Assembly (NCBI RefSeq): GCF_000243235.1
Contig: NZ_JH594605.1
Span: forward strand, 128,660 to 192,659
From: Gillisia limnaea DSM 15749
GTDB lineage: Bacteria > Bacteroidota > Bacteroidia > Flavobacteriales > Flavobacteriaceae
Direction: 5' to 3'
Length of the DNA: 64,000 nucleotides
The position numbers were made by a program, and so were the translations under genes. Of the stretch, positions 7,670 to 17,065 are shown piece by piece. The notes under the pieces are model-generated. The model was given only the letters and a program-made list of their open reading frames with translations, did no database searches and was not told where the DNA came from. Numbering within the stretch: the stretch's first letter is position 1; each line of letters opens with the position of its first letter.

Positions 7670-10072
7670 TCAATCACACATAAAAGATCCAATGGGAGAA
7701 CCATCAGGAATTTGAGGTGCCGTTGGAAAAGCTTTGAATTCTGCTGGGTTTTTCCTGAAATCACGAATCTCAAGAAGCATTTGCCTGTAAAAAGATTCCT
7801 TTTTGCCTTCCAGCAATGTTTCCAGGTCGCTTATCACAGCGTTAACTTCTGCTTTTACCTGTGCGGTTGCATCTTTGTGAACTGCCAGATTCATTAAATA
7901 TTGAAGCACATTATAATTGACGGTATTTTGAACTTCCTGTAAATACATGTCTTTTTGTGCAGTTCCTATTGTTTTTGAGATCAATTCTTTTAATACTTTG
8001 CTCAAGCCGGGCAGATCATTATCTACCGCTTTTTGCTGCACCAAACGGGCAGCTCTTTCCGGATGTAATAACAAACTCAGGGTAAGATCACTTGCGGTTC
8101 CTGCAGCTCCAAAAGCATCGAAAGCAACACCTGTATTGCTTTTAAAGGACTCCCTGGACCTGGAATATCCATAAGCCCGCGGAGGGAATAGTTCCAATTT
8201 AGTTTTAGGTATCGCCAGTTGTTCTGCTTTTAAGGTTTGTAAAACCGCGTTTAATGCTTCTTCCTGCATTTTTGGTGACAACAATTCTACTACCTTTTGA
8301 TCTCCGCCCTTTACAGCATAACTGTAATCCAGTCCGCCAATAAGTTTTACTGCAGCTTCGGTTTGATACCGATGAAGGAAATAAAGCGGTACAAAAACAT
8401 CTTCTAAAACAGAATATGGCTCTCCCACCCTAAAATTATCTTCAGAAAAATTAGAGATAGCCAGTTTCCTCACCTCCAAAATCCGGTTCAATTCTTCGGC
8501 GGCATTTTTTCCATTATCCCATAAATGAGCCTTCACATGAGCACCACCGGCAGCTCTTGCATCACTGTCACTAATAAACTGAAGACCCACTTCATTCGCT
8601 TCAGCCAACACAGCATTCAAAAATTCCTTTTCTGAAGAGACCTCCGGAATATCTGCGTAACTGTATTTCACCGTAATCTTGTCCCATGCGCCTATTCCTG
8701 AGTCATAGGCGTTATCAAGAGAAATCTCACCATTTTCTAGAGTTATTTTTGGGTGTGGATAATCCATTACCGAAGCATCTTGATTTGCACTGGCAGCAAA
8801 ATTATGTGTAAATCCAATGGTATGACCAACCTCATGTGCGGAGAGTTGACGTATTCTTGCAACGGCCATATCCATCATTCTTTGATGATCATCATCCCGC
8901 TCTGTAAAAGGCTTATTAAGTAATGCCTGGGCGATCAAAAAATCCTGACGTATCCTTAAGCTTCCCAAGCTTACGTGACCTTTAATAATCTCGCCGGTTC
9001 TGGGATCAACCACGCTTGCGCCGTAACTCCAACCCCGGGTAGACCTGTGCACCCATTGAATTACATTGTATCTTACATCAAGCGGATCTGCCCCTTCCGG
9101 TAACATTTTTACCTGAAAAGCATTTTTGTATCCAATCGCTTCATAAGCCTCATCCCACCATTTTGCTCCTTCCAGCAAAGCGCTTTTAACAGGTTCTGGT
9201 GTTCCGGGATCCAAATAATATATAATTGGCTCTATTGCTTCACTAAAAGTAGCGGTAGGATCTTTTTTTTCGAGCCTATGACGGATGATATACCGTTTTT
9301 CTATAGGCTCAAAAACCGGACTTGAATAATCGTAATACGAAATATGAATAGCACCACTGCGAGGGTCAAAAACTCTTTTTTTATAGCCATTATCCGGCAA
9401 TTGAACGAAGGAATGATGTTGATTTACTGTAATGCTTTTTGAATCCGGCAATACATTTCGAAGGGTTCCCGACTTAGCTTCCCCATCAAAGGTCAACATG
9501 GCTTCAAATTCCACATTTTGAGGAAAAGCTTTTGTTCTTTCAAGAGATAAAGCACTTTTAGATTTATTAATACTGAAATCCCCATGATTCCCGCTTTGAA
9601 GTCTACCAGAAACTCCGTGAGCATCTTCCATTAGAAATGGAGTAAAATCGATGATATAATTCCCGTTTTTTTCTTCTTTGATCTCAAAGCCATATAAAAC
9701 GGATTTCGCGAATGCTTCCTCAACACTATTCCTTTCGAGGATATTATCCGTTTCTGCACGAAATTTCATATTAGGCTGCACTAAAAGCAATTTGTTTCCA
9801 GCCTTTTGAAATTTAACCAGGGCTTCATCGCCCAATTGCCCCCGGTCCAGTCCTACATCATTAGAACCAATCCCGCTGCTTAAAAAGCGAACATATAAAA
9901 ATTCAAAATCCAGTTTATCAACTTCCAGGTAGATCTTATCTTCCTTTTCGGAATAATAGAAGTCAAAAAAGCCTTCGTATTTTTTTAGATCCTCTTTTTT
10001 ATCAAGGATTTGAGCTGTTCCGTTAATAGAAATACTGAAGAACAGGAACATAGAGAAAAGTAGTTTCATCAA
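7670..10072 (-). CDS. Secreted zinc-dependent metalloprotease (DUF5117/DUF4953 type)
   Basis: This 800-residue protein begins with a signal peptide (MMKLLFSMFLFFSISINGTAQ). It holds the extended zinc motif HEVGHTIGFTHN around residue 410, followed by a Met-turn-like SVMDYP. The N-terminal half resembles DUF5117/DUF5118 and the middle resembles the metzincin-like domain of DUF4953, an architecture common in Bacteroidota and annotated as zinc-dependent metalloprotease. The HExxHxxGxxH pattern (His, Glu, His, His) is complete, so the enzyme is probably active. The location is periplasm or outside, and the substrate is not known. There is no obvious partner gene. Confidence 0.9.
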   Translation of the reverse strand: MMKLLFSMFLFFSISINGTAQILDKKEDLKKYEGFFDFYYSEKEDKIYLEVDKLDFEFLYVRFLSSGIGSNDVGLDRGQLGDEALVKFQKAGNKLLLVQPNMKFRAETDNILERNSVEEAFAKSVLYGFEIKEEKNGNYIIDFTPFLMEDAHGVSGRLQSGNHGDFSINKSKSALSLERTKAFPQNVEFEAMLTFDGEAKSGTLRNVLPDSKSITVNQHHSFVQLPDNGYKKRVFDPRSGAIHISYYDYSSPVFEPIEKRYIIRHRLEKKDPTATFSEAIEPIIYYLDPGTPEPVKSALLEGAKWWDEAYEAIGYKNAFQVKMLPEGADPLDVRYNVIQWVHRSTRGWSYGASVVDPRTGEIIKGHVSLGSLRIRQDFLIAQALLNKPFTERDDDHQRMMDMAVARIRQLSAHEVGHTIGFTHNFAASANQDASVMDYPHPKITLENGEISLDNAYDSGIGAWDKITVKYSYADIPEVSSEKEFLNAVLAEANEVGLQFISDSDARAAGGAHVKAHLWDNGKNAAEELNRILEVRKLAISNFSEDNFRVGEPYSVLEDVFVPLYFLHRYQTEAAVKLIGGLDYSYAVKGGDQKVVELLSPKMQEEALNAVLQTLKAEQLAIPKTKLELFPPRAYGYSRSRESFKSNTGVAFDAFGAAGTASDLTLSLLLHPERAARLVQQKAVDNDLPGLSKVLKELISKTIGTAQKDMYLQEVQNTVNYNVLQYLMNLAVHKDATAQVKAEVNAVISDLETLLEGKKESFYRQMLLEIRDFRKNPAEFKAFPTAPQIPDGSPIGSFMCD

Positions 10073-10168
10073 GTGTTATTTTAAGGAAGGCTAAAACTAT
10101 AAATTTTTTGTAAAATAGTTTTAGGTGCGAGGGTTTAATTCTATTTTTACGTCAAATTAAATAAAAAT

Positions 10169-11267
10169 ATGGTCAATTCAGAACATATAAAGGATCTTAG
10201 GGATCGCCTGGTAGCGTTAAGGAGGTATCTTTGACGTTGATGCCAAACAAATAGAAATTTCCAATTTGGAAGAAAAAACCTATTCTCCTAATTTTTGGGA
10301 CAACCCCAAAGAAGCAGAAGAATTAATGCGTGGGTTGAATTCTGAAAAGAAATGGGTAGACCAATACCTCAAAGCTGAGACTTTGGTGGATGACCTGGAA
10401 ATTATCTACGAATTTTATAAGGAAAAGGAAGCTTCTGCGGAAGATGTGGATGCCCGGAACGAGCAGGCTGTTAACCTGATTGAAGAACTGGAGTTTAAAA
10501 ACATGCTTTCAGAAGAAGGAGATGGTTTAAGCGCGGTACTTCAAATTACAGCCGGTGCTGGTGGTACCGAAAGTTGCGATTGGGCAGAAATGCTTATGAG
10601 GATGTATATGCGATGGGCAGAAAACAGAGGATTCAGTATTAAAGAGCTCAATTATCAATCAGGGGAAGTTGCTGGTATTAAAACCGTAACGCTGGAAATT
10701 GAAGGAGAATATGCTTTTGGATGGTTAAAAAGTGAAAACGGGGTACATAGATTGGTGCGAATTTCACCTTTTGACAGCAATGCAAAGCGCCATACCTCAT
10801 TTGCTTCGGTATATGTATATCCACTGGTAGATGATTCTATAGAGATCGATATTAACCCTGCAGACATTTCATGGGAAACCATGAGATCCTCGGGCGCCGG
10901 TGGGCAAAATGTAAACAAAGTGGAAACCGCTGTACGTTTACGCCACGCTCCTTCAGGTATTGTAGTGGAAAATTCGGAAACCCGATCTCAATTGGAAAAC
11001 AAAACCAAAGCTATGCAGTTGCTTAAAAGTCAGTTGTATGAAATTGAACTTCAAAAACAACAGGCGCAGCGCAGGGAAATTGAGGATTCTAAAATGAAAA
11101 TTGAGTGGGGTTCCCAAATTAGGAATTATGTTATGCATCCCTATAAACTTGTTAAGGATGTAAGAACTGCAGAGGAAACCGGGAATGTAGAAGCCGTTAT
11201 GGATGGCGATATAGATAGGTTTTTAAAAGCGTATCTTATGATGATGGGACAAAAACATGAAGATTGA
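10169..11267 (+). CDS. prfB: Peptide chain release factor 2 with programmed +1 frameshift
   Basis: RF2 recognises UGA and UAA and releases the finished peptide. A 21-codon first frame starts at ATG 10169 and stops at TGA 10232. Slipping one base at CTT-T (10229-10232) continues at GAC 10233 in the frame that ends at 11267, giving about 365 residues, the usual RF2 length. Upstream of the slip sits AGGAGG at 10220-10225, the internal Shine-Dalgarno stimulator. The SPF tripeptide (RISPFDSNAKRH), which reads stop codons, and the GGQ loop (SSGAGGQNVNKVETAV) are intact. The frameshift makes synthesis depend on RF2 supply. The gene starts a plus-strand run with the next gene 152 bp away. Confidence 0.95.
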
Positions 11268-11419
11268 TCAAAACCTGAAAGAAAGTTTTAAGATTGATAT
11301 TTATTGCTTATTTTCAAGCAGCAAAGTAAAAAGGTCTGAAATTTCAAGGAACCTTTAAGGAATAAATATTCCTACATTAAGAAAAGAGGAAACTACAACC
11401 TGTCAAAAAAAATAAATCT

Positions 11420-11761
11420 ATGATGACAATTTACCACAATACAAGGTGTAAAAAATCCAGGGAGGGATTGGAAATGCTGGAAAATTCCGGGAAAGAATTT
11501 CGCGTAAGGGAAGATCTGAAAGAACCCTTATCAGAAAAGGAATTGAGTGATTTGCTGGAAAAGTTAACTATGACACCTATTCAATTAATACGCACAAAGG
11601 AAAGTATCTGGAAAGAAAAATTTCAGGATAAAGATCTTAACGATCAAGAATTAATAAATATAATGACAAAATATCCAAAGCTAATAGAGCGACCGATTAT
11701 AGAGGGTAAAACCGCGGCGGTAATTGGCAGGCCTCTTGTCAATATTGAAAAATTTCTATAG
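11420..11761 (+). CDS. ArsC-family (arsenate reductase/Spx-like) protein
   Basis: The 113-residue protein opens with TIYHNTRCKKSREGLEML, the ArsC/Spx fold with a nucleophilic cysteine followed by a helix. Arginines in LIRTKES, IERPII and IGRPL match the three arsenate-binding arginines of glutaredoxin-linked ArsC. The second ATG at 11423 is an equally good start. Arsenate reduction with glutathione or glutaredoxin is the family reaction, but Bacteroidota homologues are often annotated without proof. No arsenic efflux or ArsR gene is nearby, so a general redox role is possible. Confidence 0.8.
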   Translation: MMTIYHNTRCKKSREGLEMLENSGKEFRVREDLKEPLSEKELSDLLEKLTMTPIQLIRTKESIWKEKFQDKDLNDQELINIMTKYPKLIERPIIEGKTAAVIGRPLVNIEKFL

Positions 11762-11884
11762 AAATTTTTCAAATAAAAACTATAAATGACTACGTATGAA
11801 ATTAGCATAACCAGAATTTGATAAAACAGCGATTAAGATATGCGAATTACATATGATTAATAACAAACGATAAAAAATCAACGT

Positions 11885-12271
11885 ATGAAACTTAAAGATA
11901 GAATTTTACTTTTAGGCTTATCTTGTATTCTGGTTGGCGGTTTTGTGTATTCTCAAATATATATTCATAACAGAAACCGAAAGGAATTACTTGACATTGC
12001 GAGGGAAATCGCTTTTAACTGGAAGGAAAAGTTAGGCTTGAACCCGGAGCAAACTTCAGAACTGGTAGAAATAATCATTAAATTCACAATCTTCAAGAAT
12101 GAAATCATAAACTCAGATAATCCAGAAAGTGAAAAAATAGCTAAGCTGCAAAAAATTCAGAGTAGGGAACATAAAAATCTGCTAAAAATATTAAGTGAGT
12201 CTCAGTTTGAAAATTATATTGGAATAAATAAAAAAATTCCTAATAAGATTATGGATTCACAATCAGTTTGA
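11885..12271 (+). CDS. Small membrane-anchored or periplasmic protein with LTxxQ-like helices
   Basis: The 128-residue protein has one N-terminal hydrophobic segment (ILLLGLSCILVGGFVYSQIY) that can anchor it or serve as signal. The rest is predicted helical and charged. LGLNPEQTSELVEII resembles the LTxxQ helix of CpxP/Spy-like periplasmic proteins, and LLKILSESQFENY repeats that pattern near the end. No catalytic motif is visible. It precedes the TonB-dependent receptor gene by 101 bp but an operon link is unproven. The function is unknown. Confidence 0.55.
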   Translation: MKLKDRILLLGLSCILVGGFVYSQIYIHNRNRKELLDIAREIAFNWKEKLGLNPEQTSELVEIIIKFTIFKNEIINSDNPESEKIAKLQKIQSREHKNLLKILSESQFENYIGINKKIPNKIMDSQSV

Positions 12272-12372
12272 TACCTCCTCCCGTTCAATAATTATTTTTC
12301 CTTTAACGATCTTTTAACGTACGTGGAATTAAACCATTCAGGCTTAATATTGTCAAAGGAATAAAGATTGCT

Positions 12373-14871
12373 ATGACCATCAAAAAGTTCCTCCCCTTCA
12401 GTTTTTTACTGATTTTAATTTTTTGCCTTAATTTTTCAGCTTCAGCTCAATCCAAAAATTATTCAATTTCCGGAAAAGTTATTGACGATGATTTGGGTGT
12501 TCCATTGGAATATGCTACAATTTCTATTACAAAACCAAATGATGCCGATTTTATTGATGGTGGGGTTACAGATGTGGATGGGAATTTTTCAATCCCTGTG
12601 CCTTCTGGAACTTATAATATCAAAGTAGAATTCATCTCTTTTGAGAGTAAGAATTTTAACAATCGCCAGGTAAATTCAGATCTTAATCTTGGTACTATTG
12701 AGCTTGGATTTAGTTCTAACAGTTTGGATGAAGTTGTAGTGCGGGCAGAAACTACCGAGGTAGAAGTACGTCTGGACAAAAAAATACATAATATTGGTAA
12801 GGATCTTACCACTGCCGGAGGTACAGTAGCAGATGCTCTAAACAACGTGCCCTCTGTTACCGTAGATTTGGATGGTGGGATAAGCCTTAGGGGGAATCAA
12901 AACGTTCGAATTCTTATCAACGGAAAACCTTCAGCCCTTGCAGGATTTGGAGGCACCGATATACTTGGACAGTTGCCTGCAGAGGCTATTGAACGCGTGG
13001 AGGTGATCACATCTCCTTCAGCAAGATATGACGCCGAAGGTACTGCCGGTATTTTAAACATTATACTTAGGAAAGAAAACACACTTGGATTTAACGGTTC
13101 CGTAACCTTAAATGCAGGTTATCCAGATAACGCAGGGATTTCTACCAATTTGAATTACAGAACAGATAAATTTAATTTTTTCAACACCTCCGGATTTCGA
13201 TATTTTGATGCTCCAGGAAATGGTTTTTTTGATACCCGGTACAATGAAAATAGCCGATCAGACTTCGAACGAATAGTTGAAGACAGGGAAATAACCAGAT
13301 TAAACCGTGGATTTAATACCAATTTTGGAGTGGAATATTATGTTAACGATCAATCCTCACTTACCGCAAGCATATTTTTAAGAACAGGTGAAGATGAAGA
13401 TGTCACTACAAATATTACAGATAATTACCTAAACGGGACTAAGGTCTTTGGGACCACACGAAGGGAAAATCAAATGGAGGAAGACAATAGCTTCCAGTTT
13501 GCTTTAAACTACATAAATAATCTTGATGATAAAGGACAAAAACTCACCGCCGATTTTCAATATGAAAAAGACAAGGAAACCCAGACCACTATTATTGGTG
13601 AAAATGAAGATTATAATACCATAGATTATGAACGATTTTTATTTGGAGAAAATATAAGCCAAAAGGAAACCCAGAATGAGTTTTTAATCCAGGCAGATTA
13701 TGTACTTCCTTTTGGCGAGGATTCTCAATTTGAAGCAGGATACCGCGGGAATTTTGAAAACGAGGTAACAGATTATGCGATAAGACAAGAATCTGAAGAT
13801 ACCGGTGAATTAGTACTCAATGAGAATTTGACAAACATTTTTGATTATTCCGAAAATGTTCAGGCTCTTTATACCCAATATGGAACTAAATTTGGAGATT
13901 TTTCTTTTCTTTTGGGCTTAAGGCTGGAGAATACCAATTTAAAAGGAGAAATAGATTCAGAATTAACAGAAGAAGAACTTCAGGAAGAATTTGGCTTTCC
14001 TATAGATACTAATTTTGATAATAATTATTTAGGATTGTTTCCAACAGTGAATCTTATTTATGAACTTGCTGAACGGGAAAATATCACCTTAGGGTATAAC
14101 AGAAGAATAAACAGGCCACGCGGTTGGTTTATCAATCCTTTTCCTTCCAGAAGTAGTGTAAACAACGTATTCCAGGGAAATCCAAATTTACAACCAGCGT
14201 TTTCCAATGCATTTGATCTTGGATATTTAAAGCGATGGGAAAAATTAACCCTAACTTCTTCTGTATATTATCAAAATGAAACAGATAGTTTCGAAAGAAT
14301 AGAACAAAATATTGCGGGAACCAATGTAATTAGAACCATTCCTGTAAACCTTTCCAGCAATGAAAGGATTGGTGCTGAACTAGGGTTGCTTTACAATCCT
14401 GCTGAGTGGCTTCGACTAAATGGTAGTTTCAATTTTTTCCAATTTAATACTGAAGGTGAATTTAACGAGGTGGATTATAGCGCAGAGAATACCAGTTATT
14501 TTGCGCGTTTTAGCTCCAAGGTGAGTCTGCCTGCAGCTATAGACTGGCAAACAAATTTATTTTACCTTGGAGCTGCAGAAGGAGTTCAGGGAACCCAGGA
14601 AGGAATTTTATCAATAGACCTTGCCCTGAGCAAAGAATTATTTAATAAAAATGCTACCCTATCCTTTAATGTAAGGGATTTACTAAACAGTAGAAAAAGA
14701 GAATCATTTACCTCTACTACTACCTTTGACAGGTTTAGTGAATTCCAGTGGAGAGAACGGTCTTTTAACATTGCGTTCGTTTATAGATTCAATCAACAAA
14801 AAAGAGAACAGGATCGCAGAAGAGGTGAGAATGGAAATGGAGATGATAACGGTGGAGATTTTGAAGGATAA
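12373..14871 (+). CDS. Outer-membrane beta-barrel TonB-dependent receptor with carboxypeptidase-like domain
   Basis: This 832-residue protein has a signal peptide (MTIKKFLPFSFLLILIFCL...SAQ). It then has a carboxypeptidase-regulatory-like domain (YSISGKVIDDDLGVPLEYAT), a plug domain with GGISLRGNQNVRILINGKPS and AIERVEVITSPSARYDAEG, and a large 22-strand-type barrel ending in NIAFVYRFNQQKREQD. The barrel matches the outer-membrane beta-barrel family (PF14905) more than a classical SusC receptor, and there is no SusD partner beside it. Members import or respond to unknown nutrients, often iron chelates or peptides. The Gly/Asn/Asp-rich tail after the last strand (about 15 residues) is unusual. 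A terminator follows at once. Confidence 0.9.
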   Translation: MTIKKFLPFSFLLILIFCLNFSASAQSKNYSISGKVIDDDLGVPLEYATISITKPNDADFIDGGVTDVDGNFSIPVPSGTYNIKVEFISFESKNFNNRQVNSDLNLGTIELGFSSNSLDEVVVRAETTEVEVRLDKKIHNIGKDLTTAGGTVADALNNVPSVTVDLDGGISLRGNQNVRILINGKPSALAGFGGTDILGQLPAEAIERVEVITSPSARYDAEGTAGILNIILRKENTLGFNGSVTLNAGYPDNAGISTNLNYRTDKFNFFNTSGFRYFDAPGNGFFDTRYNENSRSDFERIVEDREITRLNRGFNTNFGVEYYVNDQSSLTASIFLRTGEDEDVTTNITDNYLNGTKVFGTTRRENQMEEDNSFQFALNYINNLDDKGQKLTADFQYEKDKETQTTIIGENEDYNTIDYERFLFGENISQKETQNEFLIQADYVLPFGEDSQFEAGYRGNFENEVTDYAIRQESEDTGELVLNENLTNIFDYSENVQALYTQYGTKFGDFSFLLGLRLENTNLKGEIDSELTEEELQEEFGFPIDTNFDNNYLGLFPTVNLIYELAERENITLGYNRRINRPRGWFINPFPSRSSVNNVFQGNPNLQPAFSNAFDLGYLKRWEKLTLTSSVYYQNETDSFERIEQNIAGTNVIRTIPVNLSSNERIGAELGLLYNPAEWLRLNGSFNFFQFNTEGEFNEVDYSAENTSYFARFSSKVSLPAAIDWQTNLFYLGAAEGVQGTQEGILSIDLALSKELFNKNATLSFNVRDLLNSRKRESFTSTTTFDRFSEFQWRERSFNIAFVYRFNQQKREQDRRRGENGNGDDNGGDFEG

Positions 14872-14897
14872 AAAAATTAGAAATAAAACAATAAAAA

Positions 14898-14926
14898 AGG
14901 TTGTCCAATTTGGACAACCTTTTTTT
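14898..14926 (+). terminator. Terminator of the TonB-dependent receptor gene
   Basis: A perfect 10-bp stem (14898-14907 with 14911-14920) has a 3-nt loop, followed by six T. It is preceded by an A-run, so it could also work in reverse. Confidence 0.9.
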
Positions 14927-15005
14927 ATATAAAATATTTGAAGACAAGGTTTAAAATTAATTTTAAAAACAAGCGCTGTTGATAACGCTGTTGTTTTAAA
15001 AAACT

Positions 15006-15185
15006 CTAACCCTTTTTAGCCTCTTTTTCCAAACGCTTTTTCTCTTTCTTTTCTTTAAGCATTTCCATTACAGAGCCACCGATCCAGTAAGGAACTATGG
15101 CTATTAAAAAAAACATCAGCCAGAAACCGATGGTTAAAATTGTAAGAAATGCTATAAAGCCGAGGTATTGATCAAATTCAAACAT
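15006..15185 (-). CDS. 59-residue small membrane protein with basic tail
   Basis: Reading the minus strand from the ATG at 15185 gives 59 residues and a TAG stop. The first half is hydrophobic, with two possible membrane passes (FIAFLTILTIGFWLMFFLIA and VPYWIGGSVM). The second half is a strongly charged helix rich in K and E (EMLKEKKEKKRLEKEAKK). The layout, a short hydrophobic part with a cytoplasmic Lys/Glu coiled helix, is like several small flavobacterial membrane proteins. No family was recognised. It lies between a terminator and a repeat element, and codon use looks normal. Confidence 0.55.
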   Translation of the reverse strand: MFEFDQYLGFIAFLTILTIGFWLMFFLIAIVPYWIGGSVMEMLKEKKEKKRLEKEAKKG

Positions 15186-15295
15186 AAGTACAGTTGGTTT
15201 TCAAGTATACGCAAAGATACTAACTCTAACTATTTTCTACAATAAAAAATTAATTTTTACGCTCTAAATTAAATTAGTATGCTTATCCATAATAT

Positions 15296-15492
15296 TTTAA
15301 TCCCCCAATGAGGGTTTAATTTCCCGAGGCCTGCCCGAAATGAATTTCATTCAGGCGGACTTGCCTCGAATTTTTAAAAGGATTTTCCATTTCATCGTGG
15401 GCACGCCCGAAATGAATTTTATTCAGGCGGGCCCGCCCGTTGGGTTCGGGCGGGCCCGCCCGTACCGTTCGGGCGGGCTTGCCCCGATGTTC
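15296..15492 (+). repeat. Non-autonomous IS200-derived palindromic element, copy A
   Basis: The stretch begins with TTTAATCCCCCAATGAGGG and TTTAATTTCCCGAGG, the same left-end design as the complete IS200 copies, and ends with GGGCTTGCCCCGA, their right-end hairpin. No transposase lies between. The palindrome with core GAATTTCATTC is nested in the left hairpin, and a related copy plus stacked GGGCGGGCCCGCCCG palindromes fill the right hairpin. A 60-codon open frame here is simply translated repeat. Confidence 0.75.
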
Positions 15493-15563
15493 CTGATTTC
15501 AATCTTTTTAAAAAAAGATTGAAAATTTGTAAAAATTTTAAAGATTAAAAAATACCTAACCTG

Positions 15564-15571
15564 TAAATTTG
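15564..15571 (+). promoter_or_regulatory. -7 promoter element for fumarase
   Basis: TAAATTTG matches TAnnTTTG and lies 20 bp before the fumarase ATG. No clear -33 box is seen, as the upstream sequence is uniformly A/T. Confidence 0.5.
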
Positions 15572-15591
15572 CAACCTAATCTAAAACAATT

Positions 15592-16989
15592 ATGGACTAT
15601 AGAATAGAGAAAGACACAATGGGCGATGTAAAGGTAGCTTCAGATAAATTATGGGGTGCCCAAACCGAACGTTCAAAAAATAATTTTAAAATTGGGGCTC
15701 CCGGAAGTATGCCTCTGGAAATTATATACGGATTTGCCTACCTCAAAAAGGCCGCAGCATTTACAAACTGTGAACTTGGTGCGCTTCCGGTTGAAAAGAG
15801 AGATTACATAGCACAAGTGTGTGATGAGATCCTGGCCGGAAAACACGATGATCAGTTTCCATTGGTTATCTGGCAAACAGGGAGTGGAACGCAAAGCAAT
15901 ATGAACCTTAACGAGGTAATTGCCAATCGCGCTCATCAATTGGCAGGAAAGATTATAGGAGAGGGTGAAAAAACGCTTAGCCCAAATGATGACGTGAACA
16001 AATCACAGTCTTCTAATGATACATTCCCAACCGGAATGCATATTGCTGCCTACAAGAAAATACATGAAGTTACAATTCCCGGGGTACAAAAGCTTCGGAA
16101 TACCCTTAAGAAAAAATCGGAAGAGTTTAAGAATGTGGTAAAGATAGGCCGTACCCATTTCATGGATGCCACTCCCCTAACCCTTGGACAAGAGTTTAGT
16201 GGGTATGTAGCCCAACTGGATCACGGAATAAAAGCCCTTGAAAACACGTTGCCACATTTATCTGAATTGGCTTTGGGCGGAACAGCTGTAGGAACCGGAT
16301 TGAATACTCCCAAGGGTTATTCAAAACGTGTAGCAGAGTTTATCACAAAATTCACTGAACTTCCTTTTACATCTGCCCCAAATAAGTTTGAGGCGCTTGC
16401 TGCTCACGATGCTTTTGTAGAATCTCACGGCGCACTTAAACAACTGGCTGTATCTTTAAATAAAATTGCCAACGACATTAGAATGCTTTCTTCTGGGCCA
16501 CGAAGTGGAATTGGGGAAATCAATATTCCGGCAAATGAGCCGGGTTCTTCAATTATGCCAGGCAAAGTAAATCCTACTCAGTGCGAAGCCTTAACAATGG
16601 TTTGTGCGCAAGTAATGGGGAATGATGTTGCGATAAGTGTTGGAGGAATGCAAGGACAATTTGAACTTAATGTCTTCAAACCGTTAATGGCCGCCAATTT
16701 TCTTCATAGTGCACAACTTCTTGGAGATGCCTGCATTTCTTTTGAAGAGCATTGTGCCAGTGGAATTGAACCCAATCACAAAAGAATAAAAGAGCTGCTG
16801 GATAATTCACTAATGCTGGTAACAGCCTTAAATACTAAAATAGGCTATTACAAGGCTGCAGAAATTGCCAATACTGCCCATAAAAACGGAACTACTTTAA
16901 AAGAAGAAGCCGTTAATCTGGGTTATGTAACTTCTGAAGAATTTGATGAGTGGGTGAATCCAAAAGATATGGTTGGCGGATTAAAATAA
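15592..16989 (+). CDS. fumC: Class II fumarate hydratase
   Basis: This homotetrameric, iron-free enzyme interconverts fumarate and malate in the TCA cycle. At 465 residues it is of normal length. The superfamily signature [15 protein letters not shown] is present, as are the active-site regions [26 protein letters not shown] and [18 protein letters not shown]. The start [15 protein letters not shown] is conserved in the family, which fixes the ATG. The gene is transcribed alone, with its own promoter element and terminator. The ResB-CcsA gene is convergent. Confidence 0.97.
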   Translation: MDYRIEKDTMGDVKVASDKLWGAQTERSKNNFKIGAPGSMPLEIIYGFAYLKKAAAFTNCELGALPVEKRDYIAQVCDEILAGKHDDQFPLVIWQTGSGTQSNMNLNEVIANRAHQLAGKIIGEGEKTLSPNDDVNKSQSSNDTFPTGMHIAAYKKIHEVTIPGVQKLRNTLKKKSEEFKNVVKIGRTHFMDATPLTLGQEFSGYVAQLDHGIKALENTLPHLSELALGGTAVGTGLNTPKGYSKRVAEFITKFTELPFTSAPNKFEALAAHDAFVESHGALKQLAVSLNKIANDIRMLSSGPRSGIGEINIPANEPGSSIMPGKVNPTQCEALTMVCAQVMGNDVAISVGGMQGQFELNVFKPLMAANFLHSAQLLGDACISFEEHCASGIEPNHKRIKELLDNSLMLVTALNTKIGYYKAAEIANTAHKNGTTLKEEAVNLGYVTSEEFDEWVNPKDMVGGLK

Positions 16990-17013
16990 TCCTGAACCAA
17001 CTCAGTTTATAAA

Positions 17014-17044
17014 AAAATCCTGCTAATTCAGCAGGATTTTTTTT
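17014..17044. terminator. Terminator between fumC and the ResB-CcsA gene
   Basis: An 11-bp stem (17014-17024 with 17030-17040) has a 5-nt loop, flanked by an A-run and a T-run. It can serve both convergent genes. Confidence 0.9.
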
Positions 17045-17065
17045 GATCAAATAATAATAATAAAA

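Noticed and set aside
15340-15522. Open frame of 60 codons inside repeat copy A
   Set aside because: The translation repeats MNFIQA and Gly/Arg-rich runs that follow directly from the palindromic repeat DNA; it is not a gene.
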